Positions 1 through 8,882 of a stretch of 64,000 nucleotides of DNA are shown here, piece after piece. The notes under the pieces were generated by a model. The model searched no databases, had not been told where the DNA came from, and saw nothing but the letters and a program-made list of their open reading frames with translations. Both the position numbers and the translations under genes were made by a program. The DNA is taken from assembly GCA_963677505.2 (NCBI GenBank), contig CAXXWB010000041.1, positions 1-64,000 on the forward strand. The letters are read 5' to 3'. Position 1 is the stretch's first letter. The number at the start of each line of letters is the position of its first letter. The DNA comes from JBGSUZ01 sp963677505. GTDB taxonomy: Bacteria > Bacillota > Clostridia > Peptostreptococcales > Acidaminobacteraceae.

Positions 1-1100
1 ATGATCCTGAAGTTATTGCGGCAAAATCTGTTTACGAAGAAATTTACGCAAAATTTAAAGCAGCGACAGATATAGACGGCGACGAAGTGAGAGCTGTTGG
101 TGGTCTTCATATCATCGGTACAGAACGCCATGAATCTAGACGTATTGATAATCAGCTGCGTGGTCGTGCAGGTCGTCAAGGGGACCCAGGTTCTTCTAGA
201 TTCTACCTGTCATTTGAAGATGAGCTCATGAGACTCTTCGTTAGCGATAAGGTTAAAGATATGGTTGATAAGTTGGGTATGGACGATGAAACCCCTCTTG
301 AAGCTAATATCCTTTCGAAATCCATTGAAAGTGCCCAAAAGAAAGTGGAAGGCAGAAACTTTGGGATTCGTAAACACGTCCTCCAATACGATGACGTTAT
401 GAACAGACAAAGAGGTATTATCTACGGTGAGCGTAAAAAAGTACTTCTCGGCGAAGATTTGAAAGATTACATTTATTCTATGGTAGACGAAATTGTGGAT
501 TCGAATACGAATTTGTATACGGCCAATTCAGATTACCCAGAAGATTGGGATTTGAAAGAAATGGAAGAACATTTCCATCAAATATTCCTTGAAAAAGGCT
601 ATTTACAAGACCTTGTGAAGGGTGTAGAACGCAGAGAAGAATTAATCGAGAGACTTAAATTTGTTGCCCATCAGCTTTATGAAGTTAAAGAAGCTGAGTT
701 TGGCGACGAAAATATGAGAGAACTTGAAAGATTTATTCTCCTCAGAGTGGTTGACCAAAAATGGATGGACCATATCGATGATATGGAACAACTTAAACAA
801 GGCATCAGCTTAAGAGCTTATGGACAAGAAGATCCAGTCAGAGCCTACCAAAAAGAAGGTTTTGATATGTTTGACGAAATGGTCTTCAACATCCAAGAAG
901 ATACCCTTAAGTTCCTCTTCCATGCTTTAATGAACACAGATACGACGAGAACTCAAGTGGCAACCATTACAGGCGAATCTGGGGGCAGTGAAGTCGGTGA
1001 TGTAAAATTGACAAAAACAGAGGAAAAAGTAGGCCGTAACGATCCATGCCCATGTGGCAGTGGTAAAAAATATAAGAAGTGCTGCGGCGCTAACGACTAA
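1..1100 (+). CDS. secA: Preprotein translocase ATPase SecA, C-terminal part (5' end outside window)
   Basis: SecA is the cytoplasmic ATPase motor that pushes unfolded preproteins through SecYEG. The reading frame is open from base 3, so the gene starts upstream of the window; about 365 of the usual 800-850 residues are visible. The fragment opens in the second helicase domain with the motif-VI sequence QLRGRAGRQGDPGS (visible residues 51-64). It continues through the helical scaffold and wing regions and ends with the zinc-binding tail CPCGSGKKYKKCC, which in the family binds SecB or ribosomes and lipid. A GTG at base 87 is internal, not a start. The gene is followed by a strong terminator and then prfB, a common clostridial order. 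Confidence 0.97.
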   Translation, partial: DPEVIAAKSVYEEIYAKFKAATDIDGDEVRAVGGLHIIGTERHESRRIDNQLRGRAGRQGDPGSSRFYLSFEDELMRLFVSDKVKDMVDKLGMDDETPLEANILSKSIESAQKKVEGRNFGIRKHVLQYDDVMNRQRGIIYGERKKVLLGEDLKDYIYSMVDEIVDSNTNLYTANSDYPEDWDLKEMEEHFHQIFLEKGYLQDLVKGVERREELIERLKFVAHQLYEVKEAEFGDENMRELERFILLRVVDQKWMDHIDDMEQLKQGISLRAYGQEDPVRAYQKEGFDMFDEMVFNIQEDTLKFLFHALMNTDTTRTQVATITGESGGSEVGDVKLTKTEEKVGRNDPCPCGSGKKYKKCCGAND

Positions 1101-1110
1101 TACAAAAAAA

Positions 1111-1148
1111 CAACGCTTTTGGCTGATAGCTAAAAGCGTTGAGTTTTT
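1111..1148 (+). terminator. Rho-independent terminator after secA
   Basis: Ten-base arms CAACGCTTTT (1111-1120) and AAAAGCGTTG (1132-1141) enclose an 11-base loop and are followed by AGTTTTT. It separates secA from prfB. Confidence 0.85.
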
Positions 1149-1165
1149 AGAAAAGAGGTGATATT

Positions 1166-2273
1166 TTGTTATCCATCGAACAAGGGTTGAGAGACCTGAA
1201 AGAGTTAGGGACAAAATTGACAGAACTGGGTGGTTCACTTTGACATTGATCGGATGAGATCAGTGCATAGTGAACTTGAGCAAAAATCCATGCAGACTGA
1301 ATTTTGGAACGATGCAGAGGAAGCTCAAAAGATATTAAAACGGGCCAAAAACTTAAAAGACAAAATTGAGTTATATGAAGGTTTATGCAGTCAAGCAGAG
1401 GATCTGGACGTGCTTTCCCACATGATACTCGACGAAGGTGAAGAAAGTTTAGAGGGTGAGGTTCTTGAGGGCATTAAAAGCCTTGACGAGGCCATCGACA
1501 AACTGATGTTAGAAACCCTTTTGTCGGGTCAATACGACCGAAACAATGCCATGCTCTCTGTCCACGCAGGTACAGGTGGCTTAGACGCACAAGACTGGGC
1601 GGAAATGATTTTCAGAATGTACCACCGCTGGGCAGAGTCCAAAGGTTATAAAGTCCGTATTTTAGACATTATTCGCGACTCAGAAGCAGGAATTAAAGAT
1701 GTTTCACTGTTAATTGAAGGGGAAAATGCCTACGGATTTTTAAAAAGTGAAAAAGGGGTCCACCGTTTGGTGAGAATCTCTCCTTTTGATTCGTCGGGCA
1801 AGCGACACACTTCCTTTGCTTCGGTAGATGTCATGCCAGAACTAGATGAGTCTTTGGAAGTGGAAATCGACCCAAAAGATCTGAGAATAGACACCTTTAG
1901 AGCATCAGGGGCAGGCGGGCAGCACATTAATATGACAGACAGTGCCATTCGAATTACCCACATTCCTACAGGAATCGTGGTAGGCTGTCAAAATGAACGC
2001 TCCCAGCACAACAATAAAGCGACGGCTATGAAAATGCTCCTCGGAAAACTCATAGAACTTAAAGAGCGTGAGAACAAAGAGAAAATTGACGACCTCGCAG
2101 GCGATTATTCACAAATCACTTGGGGCAGTCAGATTCGCTCTTATGTTTTTAACCCATACAACTTGGTCAAAGACCATCGGACAGGGGCTGAAAGTGGCAA
2201 CGTGCAAGTGGTCATGGACGGAGAAATAGATTTGTTTATCAATGCGTGGTTAAAATTCAAAAATGAGGTGTAG
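1166..2273 (+). CDS. prfB: Peptide chain release factor 2, with programmed +1 frameshift
   Basis: RF2 recognises UGA and UAA stop codons and releases the peptide from the ribosome. Translation starts at TTG 1166, 5 bases after AGAGGTG, and reads 25 codons to CTT-TGA (1238-1243). A +1 slip onto GAC continues the frame to 2273, giving about 368 residues, normal for RF2. The CTT TGA C site with a GGGTGG purine stretch just upstream is the classical autoregulatory site: the stop is the codon RF2 itself reads, so low RF2 favours the shift. The RF2-specific SPF tripeptide (in RISPFDSSG) and the catalytic GGQ (in GAGGQHI) are both present. This shift is genuine biology, unlike the other shifts in the window. 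Confidence 0.96.
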
Positions 2274-2276
2274 GCT

Positions 2277-3156
2277 ATGTTGAAACGTCAATATGCACTG
2301 TTAGGTGCGCCAGTGACAGGTTCTAAATCGCCACTCATTCATCAGACGAGTTTTGCTTATAACGATATTGAAGCCACATATGAAGCCTTTGAGGTTTTTG
2401 CCTGAACAATTAGGTGAAGCCTTAGAGGCTTTAATTCTAAAGGGTTACACAGGCTTCAATATCACCATCCCACATAAAGAAGCGGTTATGGCTTTTTTGG
2501 ATGAAGTGGACCCTCTCGCTGAAAAAATGGGTGCAGTCAATACAATTGTCGTCAAAAATGGCATTAAGAAAGGCTACAATACCGATGGATTGGGGCTGTT
2601 GACCTCTTTAAGGAGTCAAGATGTAGAGCCGAAAGGCTTAAGCGTCCTCATCGTCGGAGCAGGTGGAGCGGCAAAAGGCATAGCCCATGCCCTTTCCATG
2701 GAAGGAGTCACCAAGATCGATGTGCTCAACCGAACCAAGGACAGAGCTTTTACCTTATCAGAAAAAATTAAGGAAAATTACGGTATTCAGAGTCAGGCCT
2801 TCGCTTATGAAGACAAGCCTTGGGAAAATAGAATAGGGGAAGATAATTCTCCAGAAAAGCGTGAAGTTTACGATCTGATTATTAACACCACCAGCGTAGG
2901 TATGTTGCCCGACACAGAGCATACCCCTCTGGAACCAGAGAAATTTAATAAAAATACAATTTTTTGTGATATTGTGTATAAACCTCATGAGACACTTTTT
3001 TTAAGACGGGCAAGGGCCATGGGAGCAAAATGTATATATGGCGTAGAAATGTTGATATTCCAAGCACTTCTTAGCGAACAATTTTGGGAAGAACGACCAA
3101 TTGACCTGGTTGCTACCAAGCACATCCTTTTTGAGACTGAGGGTTTATTCAAATAA
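2277..3156 (+). CDS. aroE: Shikimate dehydrogenase, reading frame broken by one extra T
   Basis: NADP-dependent reduction of 3-dehydroshikimate to shikimate. The true start is ATG 2277, just after the prfB stop; the first residues contain the shikimate-binding SKSP motif. This frame hits TGA at 2403, while the rest of the protein continues in the +1 frame: catalytic lysine in PHKEAV, YNTDGLG, and the nucleotide-binding GAGGAAKG. Removing one T from the five-T run at 2395-2399 joins the halves as FEV-LPEQL and gives about 292 residues, the family length. No second aroE is visible in the window, so a sequencing error is the simplest explanation, though a real mutation cannot be excluded. It lies upstream of the main aro operon behind its own terminator. 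Confidence 0.9.
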
Positions 3157-3192
3157 TTTTGCAAGAAAATTCAAAAAAATATCTAAATTTTC

Positions 3193-3226
3193 AAAAAAAA
3201 AGCCTTGACGTTTGTCGGGCTTTTTT
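3193..3226 (+). terminator. Terminator after aroE
   Basis: An A-rich arm with AAGCC and TGAC pairs with GTC and GGCTT, followed by six T (3221-3226). It ends the prfB-aroE transcript. Confidence 0.75.
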
Positions 3227-3286
3227 AGTATAGTGGTGAAAACCTAAAAGAACCAATCCCAAAACAAATTAGATGAGGTGTACACG

Positions 3287-3437
3287 ATGAATACATTGTT
3301 GGACTTAAAAGGCAACAGCCGACAATTGAATAACTATTTCTTTTTCTTTAGCCAAGGCTGGTATTATTTTAGCGTTGGTTACTTTAGATGCAGAAAATTT
3401 CATCGAACACTTAATCGAAGAAGAAACTTACACCTGA
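3287..3437 (+). CDS. Small unrecognised protein (about 49 aa, apparently frameshifted) or aromatic-rich leader peptide
   Basis: ATG 3287 has a moderate ribosome site (GATGAGGTG). Two readings are possible. (a) Removing one base from the T/C run near 3325-3338 gives a 49-residue protein ending at TGA 3435-3437, with a natural-looking end containing AGIILALVTLDAENFIEHL. The +1 error matches the other shifts in this window, and I prefer this reading. (b) The frame as written runs to TGA 3443 (52 codons) and is crowded with Phe, Tyr and Trp codons (NYFFFFSQGWYYF), just upstream of an aromatic operon and followed by a terminator, as in a leader peptide. I do not recognise either protein. Confidence 0.4.
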
Positions 3438-3493
3438 GTTATTGAACATAACCCAGTGAAGCTTAACTGCCTTTAGGCAAATAGGATGAATGT

Positions 3494-3522
3494 AAGACGC
3501 TCTCTCGAGAGCGTCTTTTTTT
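3494..3522 (+). terminator. Strong terminator or attenuator between the small ORF and the aro operon
   Basis: Perfect ten-base arms AAGACGCTCT (3494-3503) and AGAGCGTCTT (3508-3517), a four-base loop and a T run. I found no obvious alternative pairing upstream that would make it a regulated attenuator. Confidence 0.85.
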
Positions 3523-3599
3523 ATTCGCAAAAACCAAAACTCAAAGGATTGAGGAAAGCTAGAAGGGGCGATTTATCGACACTGAGAGCTCTTGCTCAA

Positions 3600-3660
3600 T
3601 AATTTGAAATGTCGCGGCAGCGACAAGGTGGACCGAAGGTCAACCGAGTTTTAGCACCTG
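3600..3660 (+). other. Structured leader region upstream of aroF
   Basis: Two adjacent hairpins precede the operon: GTCGC-GGCA-GCGAC (3611-3624) and a GGTGGACC-GAA-GGTCAACC hairpin with one mismatch (about 3627-3645). The second resembles the conserved T-box sequence with one base missing, but no terminator follows and no specifier stem was recognised. Function unknown; possibly RNA-level control or processing of the aro transcript. Confidence 0.4.
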
Positions 3661-3730
3661 CAACGAATCAAAAAAATTATAAAAAATGCTTTTCACCCCA
3701 CTCACAATACATGATCAGGAGGAATTAATT

Positions 3731-4600
3731 ATGAATTTAGAATCCGTAAACAAAGCGTGTCCCCTAGTGGCAAGAACAAACAATCAAGAAGATAGTGTTA
3801 TCCGAGTGAAAGATGTGGCCATTGGCGGTGGAAGTCTTGTGGTCATGGCTGGTCCTTGTGCAGTCGAAAGCGAATTGCAAATTATGAACATCGCCGCATC
3901 GGTAAAAGCTGCAGGCGCTAATATACTCAGAGGTGGCGCATTCAAACCGAGAACATCGCCTTACACCTTCCAAGGGATGGGAGAAGAAGGCCTCATTCTT
4001 CTTAAAAAAGCTGGAGAGCGTTACAAAATGCCAGTGGTGACCGAGCTTATGGAAACCGAAGACTTGGAATTGATTGAAGAATACGCAGATATTATTCAAA
4101 TTGGAGCGCGTAACATGCAAAACTTCTCCTTGCTGAAAAGAGTCGGCAAAATCAACAAGCCAATCATGTTGAAAAGAGGCTTATCTGCAACTTTAGAAGA
4201 ATTCCTCATGGCGGCAGAATACATTATGGCAAGTGGCAATCCAAATGTCATTCTCTGTGAAAGAGGCATTCGGACTTTCGAAACCCATATGAGAAACACC
4301 TTAGACCTCAATGTGGTCACGGCGGTAAAAGAGCTTTCTCACTTACCAATCATCATCGATCCAAGTCACGCCACAGGCAAATGGGAGATGGTAGGACCTT
4401 TGTCTAGAGCGGCAGTTGCCATTGGTGCGGACGGCTTAATGATCGAAGTTCACAATAACCCAACAGAAGCTCTTTCTGACGGACCACAATCTTTGAAACC
4501 TAAAAAATTCTCAGCACTGATGACAGAACTCGAAAGTATTCACCACATTTTAGGAAGGGGTGCAAACCAACATGGACAACTCAGCCAACGGTCCCTTTAG
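3731..4600 (+). CDS. aroF: 3-deoxy-7-phosphoheptulonate (DAHP) synthase
   Basis: First step of the shikimate pathway: condenses phosphoenolpyruvate and erythrose 4-phosphate. ATG 3731 follows AGGAGG (3717-3722); an upstream in-frame start at 3686 has no ribosome site. The 289-residue protein is of the short type I-beta/KDO8P-like class: GPCAVES (metal and PEP binding), GGAFKPRTSPYTFQG (phosphate binding), and a late IDPSHATGKW segment. It has neither the N-terminal ferredoxin-like regulatory domain nor a fused chorismate mutase, so feedback control, if any, must come from elsewhere. First gene of a tight six-gene operon; its 3' end overlaps tyrA. Confidence 0.95.
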   Translation: MNLESVNKACPLVARTNNQEDSVIRVKDVAIGGGSLVVMAGPCAVESELQIMNIAASVKAAGANILRGGAFKPRTSPYTFQGMGEEGLILLKKAGERYKMPVVTELMETEDLELIEEYADIIQIGARNMQNFSLLKRVGKINKPIMLKRGLSATLEEFLMAAEYIMASGNPNVILCERGIRTFETHMRNTLDLNVVTAVKELSHLPIIIDPSHATGKWEMVGPLSRAAVAIGADGLMIEVHNNPTEALSDGPQSLKPKKFSALMTELESIHHILGRGANQHGQLSQRSL

Positions 4601-5429
4601 AAAAATTGCCATTTTAGGACTGGGACTCATGGGTGCTTCCATGGGAAAAGCCTTGGTGGAAAATCATGAGGTACACACCTATGACCCTTCAGGAGAAAGT
4701 CTAAGGGAAATGGTCCCTTGTTTAAGTCCTAAAGCCGCTGTTGAAAATGCAGACCTTGTGATTTTGGCTTGTCCTGTAGGGGCTTACGAAAGTCTCATTA
4801 AGGATATCGCCTTGGAGATAAAGCCAAAAGCCTTGGTCATGGACTTGGGAAGTGTCAAAGGCTTACTGGCTCCTATTATGAAGGCGCATTTACCGAAGGA
4901 CAGGTTAATCCAATGGGTTGGCGGTCACCCTATGTGTGGTTCGGAAAAAAGTGGTGCAAAGTACGGTCGAAAAGATCTTTACAGCGGTGCTACATTCTTT
5001 CTCACCGAGGGCAGTGGTTTAGACCAGAAAACCCATAAGGAATTGGAAAATCTGATTCAGGAAATTGGAAGCACCCCTAAGTGGGTGGACCCTCATACCC
5101 ACGACAGCATAGTGGCAAAAACCAGTCATTTGCCCCATCTTAGCGCAGCACTTCTCATGTCGGCTTTAACGGCAAATGGAGAGTGGCCTATAGAAACCTT
5201 CAAGCCCTATATTGCAGGTGGGTTTAAGGATATGACGCGGATTGCCGAGGGCAATGAAAAGGTGTGGAAAGATATCCTGTTTTACAATCAAAAACACTTG
5301 TTAGAAGCACTAGAAACCTTTGAAAACCAACTGTCACAAGTGAAACAAATGCTGATTGACAGTGATGTAGACGGACTGGAGGCCTTTTTAACAGAGGCAA
5401 AAGCCAAACGAATTGAAATGATCCTTTGA
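4572..5429 (+). CDS. tyrA: Prephenate dehydrogenase
   Basis: NAD-dependent oxidative decarboxylation of prephenate to 4-hydroxyphenylpyruvate, the tyrosine branch. An N-terminal Rossmann motif GLGLMGASMG near residue 15 is followed by the family signature GGHPMCGSEKSG. ATG 4572 is preferred because AGGAAGGGG ends 11 bases upstream; GTG 4560 lies against the same purine run. The product has 285 residues and no ACT domain. The start lies inside aroF, which suggests translational coupling. Confidence 0.93.
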   Translation: MDNSANGPFRKIAILGLGLMGASMGKALVENHEVHTYDPSGESLREMVPCLSPKAAVENADLVILACPVGAYESLIKDIALEIKPKALVMDLGSVKGLLAPIMKAHLPKDRLIQWVGGHPMCGSEKSGAKYGRKDLYSGATFFLTEGSGLDQKTHKELENLIQEIGSTPKWVDPHTHDSIVAKTSHLPHLSAALLMSALTANGEWPIETFKPYIAGGFKDMTRIAEGNEKVWKDILFYNQKHLLEALETFENQLSQVKQMLIDSDVDGLEAFLTEAKAKRIEMIL

Positions 5430-5442
5430 GGAGGTATAACGT

Positions 5443-6543
5443 ATGCAAGCCGTAGAAATTACCAATAAAGAAGTCTTGACAGTCCCCCATAATACCCTGA
5501 ACCATAGTGCGTACAAAGTTCATGTGGGTTGCGGTATTCTCCAAATAGCAGGTCAGTTGATTCATGAAACGGCTAAAGTGAGCCGAGTTGTGGTTCTAGC
5601 AGACCCTAATGCCATGAAGTATCACGGCGAAACCCTTTTTAACGCTCTTGGAGAGTACTGCTTCATACATGCCATGATCTTGCCTGAAGGGGAGCAACAT
5701 AAAAATATGGAAACGGTCATGAATATTTTGGATTTTCTCTCCCAAGAAGGGATACAAAGAGATGACTTGATCATCGCCTTTGGCGGCGGCGTAACAGGAG
5801 ATATGGCAGGTTTTGCCGCCTCCATTTACATGAGAGGCATTCAATACATTCACATTCCAACGACCCTCTTATCTCAAGTAGACAGCAGTGTTGGGGGAAA
5901 AGTGGGAGTCAACAGCCAATCGGGTAAAAATTTGGTGGGACAATTCCACAATCCAATTATGGTGTTGTCAGACCCTAGCACCTTGGCAACCCTGCCTAAA
6001 ACCGAGTGGGACAATGGCATCAGTGAACTGATTAAATACGGTTACACCCTAGACGCCAGCGTTTTAGAGTGTCTGCCCGAGACCTTAGAACCCCTATTGT
6101 GGCAAGAGGCAATCGAAAAGGCCATCGCTATAAAAATTGAGGTTGTGGAAGAAGATCCAAAAGAACAGGCCAAGCGAAAAGTCTTAAACTTCGGGCATAC
6201 CCTTGGACACGGACTGGAACATCTTCTCGGTTACGGAACCATCAGTCACGGCAAGGCAGTAGCCCTTGGAATGATTGCAGAAACGGCATTTGCTCAAAGA
6301 GAATTAGGCGGTGACATCGCCCTACTGAATCATTTGCAGGAAACCCTGTCTAAATATGAATTAGATACTTGGCCCACTGGGCTAAAACACCCAAGAGAAA
6401 CATGGATAAAGACTTTAAAAGCCGATAAAAAGAACAGCCAAAAGGGCATTGATCTCATATGGCCCTGTGAAGTGGGCAACTGGCACAGCGAAAAGATTGA
6501 TCCTATAAAATTAGCCGTATTTGCAGAGGGGGTATGGGCGTGA
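5443..6543 (+). CDS. aroB: 3-dehydroquinate synthase
   Basis: Second shikimate-pathway step: cyclises DAHP to 3-dehydroquinate using NAD and a divalent metal. The 366 residues match the family length. The glycine-rich NAD site GGGVTGDMAGF is followed by PTTLLSQVDSSVGGK, and the metal histidines sit in NFGHTLGHGLEH. GAGGAGG lies about 10 bases before ATG 5443. The gene follows tyrA by 13 bases and overlaps aroA by 4, all within one operon. Confidence 0.96.
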   Translation: MQAVEITNKEVLTVPHNTLNHSAYKVHVGCGILQIAGQLIHETAKVSRVVVLADPNAMKYHGETLFNALGEYCFIHAMILPEGEQHKNMETVMNILDFLSQEGIQRDDLIIAFGGGVTGDMAGFAASIYMRGIQYIHIPTTLLSQVDSSVGGKVGVNSQSGKNLVGQFHNPIMVLSDPSTLATLPKTEWDNGISELIKYGYTLDASVLECLPETLEPLLWQEAIEKAIAIKIEVVEEDPKEQAKRKVLNFGHTLGHGLEHLLGYGTISHGKAVALGMIAETAFAQRELGGDIALLNHLQETLSKYELDTWPTGLKHPRETWIKTLKADKKNSQKGIDLIWPCEVGNWHSEKIDPIKLAVFAEGVWA

Positions 6544-7850
6544 GCAGAGTGAGCATTCAAGGAAATACCCTAAGGGGCAGTATTGAAATCCCATCGTCAA
6601 AGAGCATGAGCCACAGGCATTTACTGTGTGCGGCCTTGTCAGAAGGGACCAGCACCATTCATAAAGTACAAACTTCAGAAGATGTAGAAGCCACGTTGAG
6701 AGTGGTAAAAGTTTTAGGCGCAGAAGTTCTCAGAGAAGGGACTACCGTTCATATAAAGGGACGAAACCTAGGCGTGGAAAGAAAATTTGCTAGTTTAAAC
6801 GAAGGCGAAAAGGCCAATTTGCCTTATCATTTCGCCTGTGGAGAGTCGGGTTCCACTTTAAGATTTACCATTCCCATTGGCATGGTCCTCACGGGAGAAA
6901 AGTCCTTTGATGGAGAAGGGGGACTGCCGAAACGCCCTCTCACCGAGTATTTGAGAAATTTTGACCAGTTGGGTATTCAGTACACTTACAACAAAGCTCT
7001 TCCTTTTAGCACGAAAGACACCTTAAAATCAGGCACGTATACCTTAACAGGAGGTGAAAGTTCTCAATACCTTTCTGGCTTGATGATGGCACTTCCCTTA
7101 CTCAATGAAGATTCTCAAATTCACATAGAAGGCAACATGGAATCAGAAGATTACGTGGCTCTGACTCAAGAAGTATTAAAAAATCACGGCATTGAAATTC
7201 AACAATTGACTGATAAGGGTTATCAAGTCAAGGGCGGTCAAAACTATCAGCCTCAAATTAGCACCGTTGAAGGCGATTATTCTCAAGCAGCTTTCTTTAT
7301 TGTGGCAGGATTAATCGGTGAAGAGTCAATTAACTGCTTGAACCTTAAATCAGGCTCTCAACAGGCGGATAGAAGAATACTAGAAATTGTGGAAGCTATG
7401 GGTGGAAACACAGAAAAGTTAGAAGACGGCGTAAAGGTCTTGCCCTCCAAAACGAAAGGAACGGTCATTGATGCAAGACAATGCCCTGACATAATTCCCA
7501 TATTAGCGGTACTGGCAAGCCTCAGCGAGGGACAGACAGAAATTGTTAATGGTTCCAGACTGCGCATTAAAGAATCAGATCGTATTAAGAGTACCGTCAG
7601 CCTGTTGGAAGGTTTAGGCGCAGACGTGGTAGAAACGGAAAACGGCATGATCATACAAGGTAAGAAGCAATTGTTCGGAGGTTTTGTAGACGGATTTGGG
7701 GACCACCGAATTGTCATGGCAGCCGCTATAGCAGCCCTTCGCTGTGAACACCCTGTGGTGATAGAGGGCGCGGAGGCTGTTAATAAATCCTACCCTAAAT
7801 TTTTCGAAGACTTCGCACAGTTAGGGGGCAGGGTATATGGGCAATTATAA
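6540..7850 (+). CDS. aroA: 5-enolpyruvylshikimate-3-phosphate (EPSP) synthase
   Basis: Transfers enolpyruvate from PEP to shikimate 3-phosphate. I prefer GTG 6540, which overlaps the aroB stop as GTGA and has AGAGGGGG 7 bases upstream; ATG 6534 lies only one base from that ribosome site. The product is about 436 residues. Visible motifs are PSSKSMSHRHLL (shikimate-phosphate binding), GESGSTLRF, RIKESDR and DGFGDHRIVM. Shikimate kinase, which makes its substrate, is not in the window. Confidence 0.95.
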   Translation: MSRVSIQGNTLRGSIEIPSSKSMSHRHLLCAALSEGTSTIHKVQTSEDVEATLRVVKVLGAEVLREGTTVHIKGRNLGVERKFASLNEGEKANLPYHFACGESGSTLRFTIPIGMVLTGEKSFDGEGGLPKRPLTEYLRNFDQLGIQYTYNKALPFSTKDTLKSGTYTLTGGESSQYLSGLMMALPLLNEDSQIHIEGNMESEDYVALTQEVLKNHGIEIQQLTDKGYQVKGGQNYQPQISTVEGDYSQAAFFIVAGLIGEESINCLNLKSGSQQADRRILEIVEAMGGNTEKLEDGVKVLPSKTKGTVIDARQCPDIIPILAVLASLSEGQTEIVNGSRLRIKESDRIKSTVSLLEGLGADVVETENGMIIQGKKQLFGGFVDGFGDHRIVMAAAIAALRCEHPVVIEGAEAVNKSYPKFFEDFAQLGGRVYGQL

Positions 7851-8853
7851 GGGAATAAAATTAGAATTAGCACTATTCGGAGAATCCCACGGAGAAGCCA
7901 TCGGTATGGTCATTAGTGGGTTTCCATCTGGCTTTGAAATAGATGTTCAGGCCCTTGACGCAGAAATGGCAAAGAGAAGACCTGGGGGTCAAAAAGGTGT
8001 AACGGACAGACAAGAAACAGATCAAGTAAAAATAGTCAGCGGCTTATTGGGAACCACGACAACAGGGGCGCCCCTTTGTGGCTTGATAGAAAATCAGGGG
8101 CAAAAAAGCAAGGACTATGACGCCTTGAAAGGGGTATTCAGACCTTCTCATGTGGACTACAGCGCTTTTGTAAAATATGGAAACGCATGGGACAATAGAG
8201 GCAGCGGACAATTTTCAGGCAGACTGACAGCACCCATGGTTTTTGCAGGAGCCTTGTGTAAACAAAGGTTGGCAAAAGAAGGTGTTGAAATCCACTCTCA
8301 CTTTGTTCAGGTAGGTCCCTTGGCAAACTGTAGAAATGGCGACCCGAATTTGGAAGCCCTTCTTGAAGACTTAAAGGTCTCTGGAAATTCAGTAGGTGCG
8401 GTGATAGAAACTACGTTGACAGGCGTTCCTGCTGGTCTTGGTGGCCCTGATTTTGACAGCTTGGAAGGCCTTTTAGGAAAAGCACTCTTTGCTATACCAG
8501 GTTTAAAAGGACTGTCCTTCGGCACGGGTTTTGAATTAGGTCAAATGTATGGCTCAGAGGCTAATGATAGCTTCGTTGAGGCTTCGGGAAAAGTGACCAC
8601 CAAAACCAATCACAATGGAGGTATTCTAGGGGGCATCACCATCGGAACTGACGTAAGGTTTCAAACGGTATTTAAACCAACGGCTTCCATCAAATTGCCC
8701 CAAGAGACTTTAGATCAGAACCTGAATAAGGTCACAATTAGTATTGAAGGAAGACATGATCCATGTATTGGCATTCGAGGCCTACATGTGGTAGAGGCTA
8801 TGGCGGCAGTGGTATTGCTGGATTTGATTTTATCTCAGCAGGGGAATAGCTGA
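7837..8853 (+). CDS. aroC: Chorismate synthase
   Basis: Makes chorismate from EPSP, requiring reduced FMN. It starts 14 bases inside aroA at ATG 7837. The N-terminus has FGESHGEAIGMV and RRPGGQKGVTDRQETD, and the middle has WDNRGSGQFSGR; all are family signatures. At 338 residues it is slightly shorter than the usual 350-390. No fused flavin reductase is present, so reduced FMN must come from another enzyme. The gene is tightly coupled with aroA and followed 29 bases later by pheA. Confidence 0.95.
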   Translation: MGNYKGIKLELALFGESHGEAIGMVISGFPSGFEIDVQALDAEMAKRRPGGQKGVTDRQETDQVKIVSGLLGTTTTGAPLCGLIENQGQKSKDYDALKGVFRPSHVDYSAFVKYGNAWDNRGSGQFSGRLTAPMVFAGALCKQRLAKEGVEIHSHFVQVGPLANCRNGDPNLEALLEDLKVSGNSVGAVIETTLTGVPAGLGGPDFDSLEGLLGKALFAIPGLKGLSFGTGFELGQMYGSEANDSFVEASGKVTTKTNHNGGILGGITIGTDVRFQTVFKPTASIKLPQETLDQNLNKVTISIEGRHDPCIGIRGLHVVEAMAAVVLLDLILSQQGNS

Positions 8854-8882
8854 AAACTATTTGGCAATAAGGAGTGAAGAAG

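Noticed and set aside
3627..3645. T-box riboswitch upstream of aroF
   Set aside because: The GGTGG-ACCG core is present, but lacks the base between the halves, no terminator follows it and no specifier stem or AG bulge was recognised.
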